Shown here piece by piece: positions 46,334 to 54,498 of a stretch of DNA of 64,000 bases; the stretch's first letter is position 1, and each line of letters begins with the position of its first letter. The DNA is from Sphingomonadaceae bacterium (GTDB lineage Bacteria; Pseudomonadota; Alphaproteobacteria; Sphingomonadales; Sphingomonadaceae), in contig JAKFUU010000040.1 in NCBI GenBank assembly GCA_021732525.1, positions 62,001 to 126,000 of the forward strand, read 5' to 3'. The notes beneath the pieces were generated by a model, which was not told where the DNA came from, ran no database searches, and was given only the letters and a program-made list of their open reading frames with translations. The position numbers were made by a program, and so were the translations under genes.

Positions 46334-46744
46334 CTATTTTTTAAGCGAATCTCGAATCTCGGTCAGCAAATCAACTTCGCTTGGACCGGCGGCGGCGGGC
46401 GGCATCATCTTATTCACCTGACGCACGATCAGAAAAATTACGAAAGCCATAATTAAAAAGTTAATAATCGCCGTCACTAGGCTGCCCCAGCCTAGAAATG
46501 CCACCCCGGATGCCTTAACTGCGGCCAGTGTGGATACGTCTTTGCCTGCTGGATCGCCCAGCAGAATAAATTTGTTAGTGAAATCGGTGCCGCCGGTAAC
46601 CGCACCAATCAGCGGCATCAAAATATCCTCGGTTAACGATGTGATGATCTTGCCAAAACCCGCACCTATAATCACACCCACGGCCAGCCCCATGACGTTG
46701 CCTTGGTTGATAAATGCCTTAAACTCTTCGCGCATACTCATCAT
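46334..46744 (-). CDS. mscL: Large-conductance mechanosensitive channel
   Basis: A 136-residue inner-membrane channel that opens on osmotic downshock. MREEFKAFINQGNVMGLAVGVIIGAGFG is the N-terminal helix and pore helix TM1, with a periplasmic loop, TM2 (INFLIMAFVIFLIVRQVNKM) and a C-terminal helix (LLTEIRDSLKK). Length matches MscL. GGGAG precedes the first of several ATGs. Confidence 0.96.
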   Translation of the reverse strand: MMSMREEFKAFINQGNVMGLAVGVIIGAGFGKIITSLTEDILMPLIGAVTGGTDFTNKFILLGDPAGKDVSTLAAVKASGVAFLGWGSLVTAIINFLIMAFVIFLIVRQVNKMMPPAAAGPSEVDLLTEIRDSLKK

Positions 46745-46892
46745 TAATCTCCCGTTTTTGATGAACTAACCCGTTAACCATGAAGCTTATTTTTATTTTT
46801 GTCGAGCGATAGATTGAACCGCCGCGCAATGTGCCCTACATAGACAACACACAGCCGGTCACTAGGCTGGATTTTATGCAAGGACTCCAATT

Positions 46893-47480
46893 ATGCGACA
46901 TAAATTTGCAAAGTTTTTCCTGGTTTCGGTTGCGGCGCTTTCGGTTGCTGGCTGCGGCATCAACAGCGTGCCCACCGCGGAAGAAAATGCAAAAGCCAAA
47001 TGGGCCGATGTCGAAAGCTCTTACCAACGCCGCGCCGATTTGATCCCTAATCTGGTGGCAACGGTGAAGGCCGGCGCGGCTTCCGAAGCGCAGATTTTAA
47101 CGCAGGTTACCGACGCACGTTCGCGCGCGACATCGATCAACATCACCACCGATGATCTGTCCGATCCCGAAACTTTCCGCAAATTCGAAGAAGGCCAGAA
47201 TCAGCTGACGCAGGCGCTGGGGCAATTGCGCACCGTGGTGGAAAATTATCCGACATTGCAAAGCCAGCAAGGCTTCAAGGATTTGAACATCGAACTGGCC
47301 GGCACCGAAAACCGGATCAGCACCGCGCGCGGGCGGTATAACGAAGCGGTCCAGCAATATAACACCACGATCCGCACCTTCCCCGATATTATCGGCGCAA
47401 AAGTGATCCATGGCGCCAAGCCGATGACCCCGTTCCGCGCGGTCGCCGGATCCGAAAAAGCGCCCACGGTGAATTTCTGA
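46893..47480 (+). CDS. lemA: LemA family lipoprotein
   Basis: A 195-residue lipoprotein. The lipobox SVAGC places acylation at C21. The LemA core follows (KWADVESSYQRRADLIPNLV, ENRISTARGRYNEAVQQYN, FPDIIG). It starts a three-gene run with two TPM-domain proteins (29-bp gap, then 1 bp). LemA-TPM pairs are common and are proposed to act in membrane protein quality or respiratory-complex maintenance; function here is not established. Confidence 0.93.
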   Translation: MRHKFAKFFLVSVAALSVAGCGINSVPTAEENAKAKWADVESSYQRRADLIPNLVATVKAGAASEAQILTQVTDARSRATSINITTDDLSDPETFRKFEEGQNQLTQALGQLRTVVENYPTLQSQQGFKDLNIELAGTENRISTARGRYNEAVQQYNTTIRTFPDIIGAKVIHGAKPMTPFRAVAGSEKAPTVNF

Positions 47481-47508
47481 ACCGGGCGGAGGGCGGACAT
47501 CCCGGCCG

Positions 47509-48354
47509 ATGAACAGGCATATTTTCACTGCCATCGCGCTGCTGTTGCTAAGTTGGGGGCAAATGGCTGGCGCTGCCTTGCCCGCCCGGCCCGAAGGCCC
47601 GGTTTATGATGGCGCGGCCATTATCAGCGACGAAACCGAAAGCGCCATTGCTGCCAAGCTGCGCGCGCTGAGCCAGGAAACCGGCAAAAGCGTCATCGTC
47701 GCCACCGTGCCCTCGCTGGACGGCGCCGAAATCGAAGAATATGCCGTCGAGCTGTTCGAAACATGGGGCATCGGCGACAAGGAAAAGGACGAAGGCGCGC
47801 TGATATTGGTCGCACCCAATCAGCGGCGCGCGCGCATTGAGGTCGGTTTGGGATCGGAAGCGGTTCTGCCCGACGCCTTGGCCGGGCGGATTATCGAGCA
47901 GCAGATGCTGCCCCGGTTTAAGGCCGGCGATTTTAGCGGCGGGATCGCCGCGGCCAGCGACGCGGTAACCGAACAATTGCGGCGCGAGCCAACCGATGCG
48001 GCGGCGGTTGCAGCCGCGGCGGAGCGCGCAGCAAAGGCCGGCGGGCGCAATGACCGCGGCGGCGGGGCCGGGCTGCTGATCTTCTGGCTTTTTGTGCTGT
48101 TTTTCGTCGTTTTGCCAATCATTCGTGCCTCGATGCGTAGCGGCCGCAAATATCACGGCAAGCGCCGCGACAAGGACAATGACGATGACGATGACGATGA
48201 TCATTGGGGCGGACCCGTCATCATCTGGGGCGGCGGTGGCTCCTCATGGGGTGGATCGTCCGGCTCGTCTTGGGGCGGCGGTGGCGGTGGCGGTGGATTT
48301 GGCGGCTTTGGCGGCGGCATGTCCGGCGGCGGCGGCGCATCGGGGGGATGGTGA
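47509..48354 (+). CDS. TPM-domain protein with membrane helix and Gly-rich tail
   Basis: A 281-residue protein. A signal peptide (1-24) precedes a TPM (TLP18.3/Psb32/MOLO-1) domain (YDGAAIISDETESAI, GIGDKEKDEGALIL, IEVGLGSEAVLPDA), then a membrane helix (LLIFWLFVLFFVVLPIIRAS, about 185-205), an Asp-rich stretch and a Gly/Ser-rich tail that ends in repeats of WGG and GGGFGG. Found directly after lemA, its typical partner. Confidence 0.88.
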   Translation: MNRHIFTAIALLLLSWGQMAGAALPARPEGPVYDGAAIISDETESAIAAKLRALSQETGKSVIVATVPSLDGAEIEEYAVELFETWGIGDKEKDEGALILVAPNQRRARIEVGLGSEAVLPDALAGRIIEQQMLPRFKAGDFSGGIAAASDAVTEQLRREPTDAAAVAAAAERAAKAGGRNDRGGGAGLLIFWLFVLFFVVLPIIRASMRSGRKYHGKRRDKDNDDDDDDDHWGGPVIIWGGGGSSWGGSSGSSWGGGGGGGGFGGFGGGMSGGGGASGGW

Positions 48355-48355
48355 C

Positions 48356-49054
48356 GTGAGACTTGCACCAGCAAATAATGGCAAAGCCATGGATACCGAA
48401 GATCATCTTTTGGTCAGCAAAGCGGTCGCCCAAGCCGAAAGCGGCACCGATGGGGAAATTGTCACCATCGTATCGCAGCTATCGGACGATTATCGCGAAA
48501 CGGCTTACGTAGGGGCCGGCATCGCCGCCATCGTTACCTTGGCAACATTCGTGCTATTTCCGGGATTTTATACGTCATTATTCAACCGGGTCAGCGGCGC
48601 GTGGAACCACCAATTTTCGGTCGGCGAATATGCATTATTCGCGGGCAGCGCGGCCATTTTTACCGGGATAGCCATATGGCTATTGCTCCACTGGCCGGCT
48701 TTACGGCTTTTGCTCACCTTGCCGCATGTTAAAAAGGCGGCGGTGCATGGGCGCGCCATCGACCTATTCCGCGTTGGCACCGAACGGCGAACGATGGGAC
48801 GCACCGGAATTTTAATCTATTTGTCGATGCAAGAACATCGCGCCGAAATAGTCGCCGATGCGGCGATAACCGCAAAAGTATCGGGCGAAGTTTGGGGCGA
48901 AGCTATGCTGGCCCTGGTCGCGCATCTGCGCGCTGGAAAAGCGGGCGCGGGCATGGCCGAGGCGGTTCGGCAGGTGGGGATAGTGATGACCGAACATTTC
49001 CCCAAAAGCCACGATGACCATAACGAACTGCCCGACAGGTTGATTGAATTGTGA
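48356..49054 (+). CDS. Second TPM-domain membrane protein
   Basis: A 232-residue protein with a shorter TPM-like N-terminal region (HLLVSKAVAQAESGTDGEIVTIVS), two membrane helices (VGAGIAAIVTLATFVLFPGF and YALFAGSAAIFTGIAIWLLL) and a C-terminal TPM-like domain ending before DDHNELPDRLIEL. A GTG start at 48356, just after the previous TGA with GGGGGGA ahead, is preferred; ATG at 48389 is the alternative. Its stop overlaps the Nudix start (GTGA). Confidence 0.8.
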   Translation: MRLAPANNGKAMDTEDHLLVSKAVAQAESGTDGEIVTIVSQLSDDYRETAYVGAGIAAIVTLATFVLFPGFYTSLFNRVSGAWNHQFSVGEYALFAGSAAIFTGIAIWLLLHWPALRLLLTLPHVKKAAVHGRAIDLFRVGTERRTMGRTGILIYLSMQEHRAEIVADAAITAKVSGEVWGEAMLALVAHLRAGKAGAGMAEAVRQVGIVMTEHFPKSHDDHNELPDRLIEL

Positions 49055-49605
49055 GCGCACCGCGTCCGCCGGGCGATCACCATGATCAGGATAAACCTGT
49101 GGAAATCATGTGGGAAGGCCGCTTCGTCACCGCCAAACGGCGCGGCAAATGGGAATATGTTTCGCGCAGCCGCGGGATCAAGGCCGCCGTCATCCTTGCC
49201 ATTGATGAGGGGCATATTCTCCTCGTCGAACAATTTCGCGTGCCGCTGGACGCAAGCTGTATAGAATTGCCCGCTGGCCTGATCGGTGACGACAGCGAAG
49301 GCGAAGATCCGCTCACAGCCGCGGCGCGCGAGCTGGAAGAAGAAACCGGATATCGCGCCCGCCGCCTTGAAAATCTAGGTGAATTTTATTCATCGCCCGG
49401 CATGGTCAGCGAAAGCTTCACCTTGGTGCGCGCGCATGACCTGGTAAAAGTCAGCGATGGCGGCGGCGTTGACGGCGAAAATATCACCGTCCACCGCGTG
49501 CCCATGGATCAGTTATCCGCCTTCCTCAAAGTCAAACGCGAAGGCGGCTGCGCGCTTGATGTGCGCTTGCTGATGCTGCCCGGAGTTATCGATTTCAATG
49601 AGTGA
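49051..49605 (+). CDS. Nudix hydrolase, ADP-ribose pyrophosphatase-like
   Basis: A 184-residue enzyme. The Nudix box is in the form GLIGDDSEGEDPLTAAARELEEETGYRAR. The beta-strand before it (ILLVEQFRVPLDASCIELPAG) matches the ADP-ribose pyrophosphatase branch (NudF-like), so ADP-ribose to AMP and ribose-5-phosphate is likely. Starts with GTG overlapping the TPM stop; its end overlaps the GNAT gene start by 8 nt. Confidence 0.85.
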   Translation: MSAPRPPGDHHDQDKPVEIMWEGRFVTAKRRGKWEYVSRSRGIKAAVILAIDEGHILLVEQFRVPLDASCIELPAGLIGDDSEGEDPLTAAARELEEETGYRARRLENLGEFYSSPGMVSESFTLVRAHDLVKVSDGGGVDGENITVHRVPMDQLSAFLKVKREGGCALDVRLLMLPGVIDFNE

Positions 49606-50104
49606 CCTACTGCCTACGCTGCGGATCGTCGAATTTCATGACGGATTGGCGAAAAAATTTCATGACATAAATGCGCAGTGGATCGAATCGATGTTCGTTA
49701 TGGAGCCAACCGATCGCCAAACGCTCGAAAATCCGCGTGAAATGATCATAGACCGCGATGGCATAATATTATTTGTCGAAGCCGCTGATCTTGGTATCGT
49801 CGGAACCGTCGCCTTAATGAAGACCGGCGAAGGTGTTTACGAACTGACAAAAATGGGAGTTCTGGAAAGCGCGCGCGGACGCAAAGCAGGCGAGTTCCTT
49901 CTGGCGGCCTGCATTCGCCGTGCAAGAACCATGAATTTAACGAGGCTCTATCTGCTAACGAACAAAATTTGTGCGGCTGCCATCCATTTATATGAAAAAG
50001 CCGGTTTCCGGCATGACACTGAAATTATGGAGCAATATGGAAAGAAATATGAACGCTGTGATGTTGCGATGTCATTTCCGCTTCAACGAAAATTATCGGC
50101 GTAA
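49598..50104 (+). CDS. GNAT-family N-acetyltransferase
   Basis: A 168-residue acyl-CoA-dependent acetyltransferase. The CoA-binding loop region reads GVLESARGRKAGEFLLAACIRRA, and LYLLTNKICAAAIHLYEKAGF is motif B. The acceptor is unknown. Translation is coupled to the Nudix gene by an 8-nt overlap. Its 3' end overlaps the 3' end of the convergent NDUFS4-like gene by 22 nt. Confidence 0.87.
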   Translation: MSDLLPTLRIVEFHDGLAKKFHDINAQWIESMFVMEPTDRQTLENPREMIIDRDGIILFVEAADLGIVGTVALMKTGEGVYELTKMGVLESARGRKAGEFLLAACIRRARTMNLTRLYLLTNKICAAAIHLYEKAGFRHDTEIMEQYGKKYERCDVAMSFPLQRKLSA

Positions 50105-50361
50105 GCTTGTAGCTTTAATTTCCTTGCCGGCGTCTCCGCAACCGCGCAGTCAATGCCGTTTTTGGCTGCATAAGCCTGAGCCGTATCCAGCGTCGGGAAA
50201 TTTAGTTTCACCTGAACCTGCGTATCACCCGAACCCGCCCAGCCCATCAACGGATCGGCCTTGCGCGCTTCGGACGCGACGAATTCCAATATCCACTGAT
50301 CGGTGCGCGCCCGGCCCGATTGCATGGCATTTTTGGCCTGTTGATAAATTCTGGCGGACAT
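50083..50361 (-). CDS. NDUFS4-like NADH dehydrogenase (complex I) accessory subunit
   Basis: A 92-residue protein of the ETC complex I conserved family. MSARIYQQAKNAMQSGRART, WILEF and DPLMGWAGSGDTQVQVKLNF are characteristic, and found mainly in alphaproteobacteria and mitochondria. It would sit on the peripheral arm of complex I. The start at 50361 gives the normal family length; longer in-frame starts upstream are rejected. Confidence 0.88.
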   Translation of the reverse strand: MSARIYQQAKNAMQSGRARTDQWILEFVASEARKADPLMGWAGSGDTQVQVKLNFPTLDTAQAYAAKNGIDCAVAETPARKLKLQAYADNFR

Positions 50362-50430
50362 TGATCTAACCTTTGGAACCGATCGATCCGCATTGCCGGG
50401 GCCGGCGAGATTCGTCAAGCGGCAAGCCGC

Positions 50431-52884
50431 CTATGCCCGCGCCTGCGCTTTCTTTGTCTTTAGGCTGGCGGCGGCCTCCCACGGGGCATCGGGCCAATGA
50501 TGCTTGGGATAACGCCCGCGCATTTCCTTGGCGACATCGCGCCAACTGCCGCGCCAGAAAGCAGGCAAATCGCGCGTGGTTTGGATGGGCCGTCCGGCGG
50601 GTGAGGTTAGGCTGAGCACCAACGGGACCGCGTCCGCGCCGACAAGAGGATGCATATCCAGTCCGAACAGGGCCTGCACACGCAATTCCACTGTCGGTCC
50701 TGCAGCGGCCGAATAATCGATGTCGTGCGCGGTTTTGGCCGGGCTGATAAAACGCGGCGGCGCGATTTTTGCCACTTGCTGTTGGCCGTCCCAACCGAGC
50801 CTGTTTTCAAGCGCCGTAAGCAATGCCTGCGCCGATATCTCGCGCAGCCGCCGTGCATCGCCCATATTGGGGGCCAGCCAACCCTCCAGCGACGCCAGCA
50901 GCGCCATATCCGAAATGGCCGCATTCCCGGCAAAGGCCGCGCGTTGGCGCAGCGCCGCGGCGGCGGCAGGCCAGGGCAATATATCCAAGCCAAATTCGGC
51001 CACAGCGCCGCATAGAGCCGCAGCCACATCCGCCGCCGCAATATCGACCTGCCTGCTTTCCGCCAGTTTAATCGCCCCCAGCTTACGGATCAATTTTGCC
51101 TCTACGCGGTCATTCTCGCGGTCATATTGCAGCGATGAAACACTGTCGATCCGGTCGGTGAACAATCTTTCCACTTCGGATGGATCAAGCATAGCAGCGG
51201 ACAATATCCGCGCGCCCGATGCTGCACCCTGCATATCCGCTACCGCCAGCCACTGCGCGGTGGCAAGCGGCGAACCCGGCTCCAGCCGCAATCCGCGCCC
51301 CATGACGCTCAGCCAATTTTCACCCTTCGCATCGCGCCGCTTGGCCACCCGGTCCGGAAAAGCCAGCGCGATGAGCGCGCCGGCGGAAAATGCGGTGCCC
51401 GGCGTCTCGCCCCGGCCCTGCGGCGGATCTTGCACCGCCATATCCGCTAGCCGCCGCGCCAGCCGCCGCGCCGCATCCGCCCGGCCGCCGCGCTCCTTCT
51501 CAAACCGCTCCAACCGAAGCTCCAGATCATCGCCCGGCCCGCCCAGCCCGCGTTCCTGCATCAACAGCGCAAGCATCGCGGCGCGGCCCGCCTGCCCCTG
51601 CTGCGCCGCTTTCAACAGCATATGCGCGAGCGGCGGCGGCAGGGGCAATCGTGCCACAGACCTGCCATGCGGCGTTATAGCACCGTCGCGGTCAATAGCT
51701 TTGAGCGTGATCAGCGACCCGCGCGCCTGTTCCAATGCGGCGGGCGGCGGCGCATCCAGCCAGCGCAAATTTGCCGGATCACGCTCCCCCCACAAAGCAC
51801 AATCGAGCATCAACGCCGCCAAATCGCTCTCCAATATCTCGGGCGGATCAAACGGCGGCAGGCCGCCATTCCCGGCCTCCTCCCACATTCGGTATGCAAA
51901 ACCGGGCGCTTGCCGTGCCGCACGTCCGGCGCGCTGTGTTGCCGCCGACAGGCTGGCGCGTTCGGTGACCAGCCGGGTCACACCCGCCGCTTTGTCATAA
52001 CGCGCGCGGCGCGCCAGCCCGCTGTCGATTACGACGCGCACGCCGTCGATGGTCACGCTGGTTTCGGCGATATTCGTCGCCAATATCACCTTGCGTTTGC
52101 TATCCGGATCGGGGCGCAAAGCCGCATGCTGTATGGCAGGGTCAAGGCCGCCGTGCAGCCGGTGCAGCGCGATATCTACGCCGCTACCCGCCAAAAGATC
52201 AAAGCAGCGATCAATCTCGCGCGTTCCAGGCAGGAAAACCAAAATATCCCCATCTTGATCGCGCAGCGCCATACGGACGGCACGCGCGATATCCTCCCCG
52301 ATGGGAATTTCGGCGCGGCGGCCGATATAGCTTAACGTTAACGGGTGGCTTTTGCCCTCGCTTTGGATGACAGGTGCGCCCCCCATCAGCGCCGAAAAAC
52401 GATCGCCATCCAGCGTCGCCGACATGGCCAGCAAACGCAGGTCGAGACGAAATGCCGCCTGCGCCTCCAATGCCAGTGCCAGGCCAAAATCGCTATCGAG
52501 GCTGCGTTCATGCACCTCGTCAAACAGCACGGCGGACACGCCGGTCAATTCGGGATCGTCGATGATCCGGCCACGAAATATCCCCTCAGTCATCACCAGC
52601 AGGCGGGTGTGCCGCGATAATTTGCTGTCCATGCGCGTGGTGTAGCCAATTGTTCCGCCAACCGCCTCACCCGCCAAAAACGCGATCCGCTCCGCCGCCA
52701 TCCGCGCCGCCATCCGCCGCGGGCTCAGCAGCAATATCTGGCCGCTACACCAATCTTGCTGCAACAGCGCCAGTGCCACGATCGTCGTTTTTCCTGCGCC
52801 CGGCGGCGCGATCAGCACGGCGTTGGGGGTTTTCGAAAGCCCGGCCAGCAGCTCCGCCAGAACCGCTTCGACCGGGTAGGCCAT
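50431..52884 (-). CDS. hrpB: ATP-dependent helicase HrpB
   Basis: An 817-residue DEAH-type helicase. Walker A APPGAGKTTIVALAL, the DEVH box as LFDEVHERSLDSD, SATLDGDRF, QRAGRAAR and the long C-terminal HrpB domain (MDPSEVERLF-type, RYPKHHWPDAPWEA) are present in order. Length matches HrpB (about 810). Its biological role is not well defined in the family. It starts 6 nt after the ispB stop on the same strand, suggesting co-transcription. Confidence 0.95.
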   Translation of the reverse strand: MAYPVEAVLAELLAGLSKTPNAVLIAPPGAGKTTIVALALLQQDWCSGQILLLSPRRMAARMAAERIAFLAGEAVGGTIGYTTRMDSKLSRHTRLLVMTEGIFRGRIIDDPELTGVSAVLFDEVHERSLDSDFGLALALEAQAAFRLDLRLLAMSATLDGDRFSALMGGAPVIQSEGKSHPLTLSYIGRRAEIPIGEDIARAVRMALRDQDGDILVFLPGTREIDRCFDLLAGSGVDIALHRLHGGLDPAIQHAALRPDPDSKRKVILATNIAETSVTIDGVRVVIDSGLARRARYDKAAGVTRLVTERASLSAATQRAGRAARQAPGFAYRMWEEAGNGGLPPFDPPEILESDLAALMLDCALWGERDPANLRWLDAPPPAALEQARGSLITLKAIDRDGAITPHGRSVARLPLPPPLAHMLLKAAQQGQAGRAAMLALLMQERGLGGPGDDLELRLERFEKERGGRADAARRLARRLADMAVQDPPQGRGETPGTAFSAGALIALAFPDRVAKRRDAKGENWLSVMGRGLRLEPGSPLATAQWLAVADMQGAASGARILSAAMLDPSEVERLFTDRIDSVSSLQYDRENDRVEAKLIRKLGAIKLAESRQVDIAAADVAAALCGAVAEFGLDILPWPAAAAALRQRAAFAGNAAISDMALLASLEGWLAPNMGDARRLREISAQALLTALENRLGWDGQQQVAKIAPPRFISPAKTAHDIDYSAAAGPTVELRVQALFGLDMHPLVGADAVPLVLSLTSPAGRPIQTTRDLPAFWRGSWRDVAKEMRGRYPKHHWPDAPWEAAASLKTKKAQARA

Positions 52885-52890
52885 TATCGC

Positions 52891-53901
52891 TTAATAAGCC
52901 CTGGCGATGGCAAATTCGACCGTTTCGGTTAACGCGGCTTTGGCATCGCTCGCCGGAAAATGACCAATGGCGTCTATCGCCCGCTGGCCATAATGGCGCG
53001 CGCGTTCGATGGTGTCGTCAACCGTATGATATTTTTGCAGCAATCCCTTGGCCTGCTCCAAATCGTCCGGCCCATTGCGATTACCCAGCATCGCTTGCCG
53101 CCAAAAAGCTTTTTCTGCCTCATCGCTGCGGCTATGCGCCAAAATCACCGGCAAAGTCATTTTGCCTTCGCGAAAATCATCGCCGCTTTCCTTGCCCATC
53201 GTCGCCCCGTCGGAGGTATAATCGATGGCATCATCGACCAGTTGGAACGCGATGCCCAAATTGCGGCCATAGCTGTCGAGCGCATTTTCGTCGGCTTCGC
53301 GTTCCGCCACGACGGCGGCAATTTTGCAGGCCGCGGCGAATAAAGCCGCCGTCTTTGCGCCGATAATATCCAGATACCGTTCTTCGCTGGTTTCGATCCG
53401 CCGCTGCGCCGTCAATTGATGGACTTCACCCTCGGCAATCACCGCCGATGCGTGGGACAGGATTTTCAGCACCTTGAGCGAACCATCCTCCACCATCAAT
53501 TCGAAGGACCGGCTAAATAGAAAATCACCCACCAGCACCGCCGCCGGATTGCCAAAAATCAAGTTAGCTGCCGTTTTGCCGCGGCGCATATCACTGCCGT
53601 CGACGACATCGTCATGCAGCAAGGTTGCGGTATGGATAAACTCCACCGCCGCGGCCAATTTGTGATGCCGATCACCAAGATAGCCAAGCAGTTTGGCGCA
53701 AGCGAGCGTCAACATGGGGCGCATCCGTTTTCCACCGCCGGCGATCAAATGCCCGGCCAATTCGGGAATCAAGGGGATTTCGGACTGCATTCGGTCCAAT
53801 ATGACCGCATTAACCCGGTTCATGTCGCTGGCCACCAACGACAATATCGGGTCCAAAGATGGCGGCCGCCGACCGGCGATGTTATGGATTGTCGCTGACA
53901 T
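52891..53901 (-). CDS. ispB: Polyprenyl (octaprenyl/solanesyl-type) diphosphate synthase
   Basis: A 336-residue trans-prenyltransferase making the quinone side chain. The first Asp-rich motif DDVVD is in LLHDDVVDGSDMRRGK, and the second is DDAID (QLVDDAIDYT); AGGGKRMRPML is the substrate-binding entry. The start MSATIHNIAG at 53901 is preferred over one six codons upstream. Chain length cannot be read from sequence. Confidence 0.9.
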   Translation of the reverse strand: MSATIHNIAGRRPPSLDPILSLVASDMNRVNAVILDRMQSEIPLIPELAGHLIAGGGKRMRPMLTLACAKLLGYLGDRHHKLAAAVEFIHTATLLHDDVVDGSDMRRGKTAANLIFGNPAAVLVGDFLFSRSFELMVEDGSLKVLKILSHASAVIAEGEVHQLTAQRRIETSEERYLDIIGAKTAALFAAACKIAAVVAEREADENALDSYGRNLGIAFQLVDDAIDYTSDGATMGKESGDDFREGKMTLPVILAHSRSDEAEKAFWRQAMLGNRNGPDDLEQAKGLLQKYHTVDDTIERARHYGQRAIDAIGHFPASDAKAALTETVEFAIARAY

Positions 53902-53994
53902 ACACCGCCCTACTGGCAAGCCGCCCGGACGAAGGCAAGTGCAAAAACGGCAAATTGGCTTGTTATGCGCGGCGCTTCACGGCAAAAGAAAATT

Positions 53995-54282
53995 ATGACG
54001 AATAATGAAATTTTGAACCGCTACCGCGACAGTATCGATAATATCGATGCGGCGATTGTATTTATGCTGGCCGAACGGTTCAAAATTACGCAAGCCGTGG
54101 GCGAATATAAGGCGGCGGTCCGCCTGCCCCCCGCCGATCTGGCGCGCGAAGAAAAACAAATTTCGCGGCTGCGGCAATTGGCGCACGATGCCAAGCTAGA
54201 CCCCGATTTTACCGAAAAATTCCTGCGTTTCATTATTGAAGAAGTGATCCGGCATCACCAGCAAATTCAACAGGATAAATAA
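53995..54282 (+). CDS. Chorismate mutase (AroQ class)
   Basis: A 95-residue all-helical enzyme converting chorismate to prephenate for Phe and Tyr synthesis. IDNIDAAIVFMLAERFKITQAVGEYK and REEKQISRLRQLA hold the conserved Arg and Lys active-site positions. Length fits the stand-alone AroQ. The start at 53995 matches the family; an upstream in-frame start at 53965 is not used. It is divergent from ispB. Confidence 0.9.
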   Translation: MTNNEILNRYRDSIDNIDAAIVFMLAERFKITQAVGEYKAAVRLPPADLAREEKQISRLRQLAHDAKLDPDFTEKFLRFIIEEVIRHHQQIQQDK

Positions 54283-54326
54283 GATCACCAGCGCCGCGCC
54301 AGAGCGATTTGCGATAAATCTGTATC

Positions 54327-54454
54327 AATCCTCCCCGGTCCGGGGAGTGGCGGCGAAGCCGGCGGAGGGGGCCCAACTTCCCCGCCTGCATTGCCCTTTA
54401 CCCAGCCTTGGACCCCTCCGCCCTGCGGGCACCTCCCCATTCCGGGGAGGATTG
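54327..54454. repeat. Long intergenic inverted repeat
   Basis: AATCCTCCCCGGTCCGGGGAG at the left end (54327) is mirrored by TCCGGGGAGGATT near 54441-54453. Inner arms GGCGGAGGGG/CCCCTCCG also pair. It spans about 128 bp between chorismate mutase and the histidine kinase and could fold into one long hairpin. Repeats of this type are frequent between genes in sphingomonads, though only one copy is in this window. Confidence 0.85.
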
Positions 54455-54498
54455 GAGCGTTCCACATTTAACGCAAAATGCTCTAATCGTATCACGCG

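Noticed and set aside
50720-52000. 426-residue Ser/Ala-rich frame on the + strand inside hrpB
   Set aside because: It is a mirror of the HrpB coding frame with low-complexity composition typical of antisense reading in such sequence.
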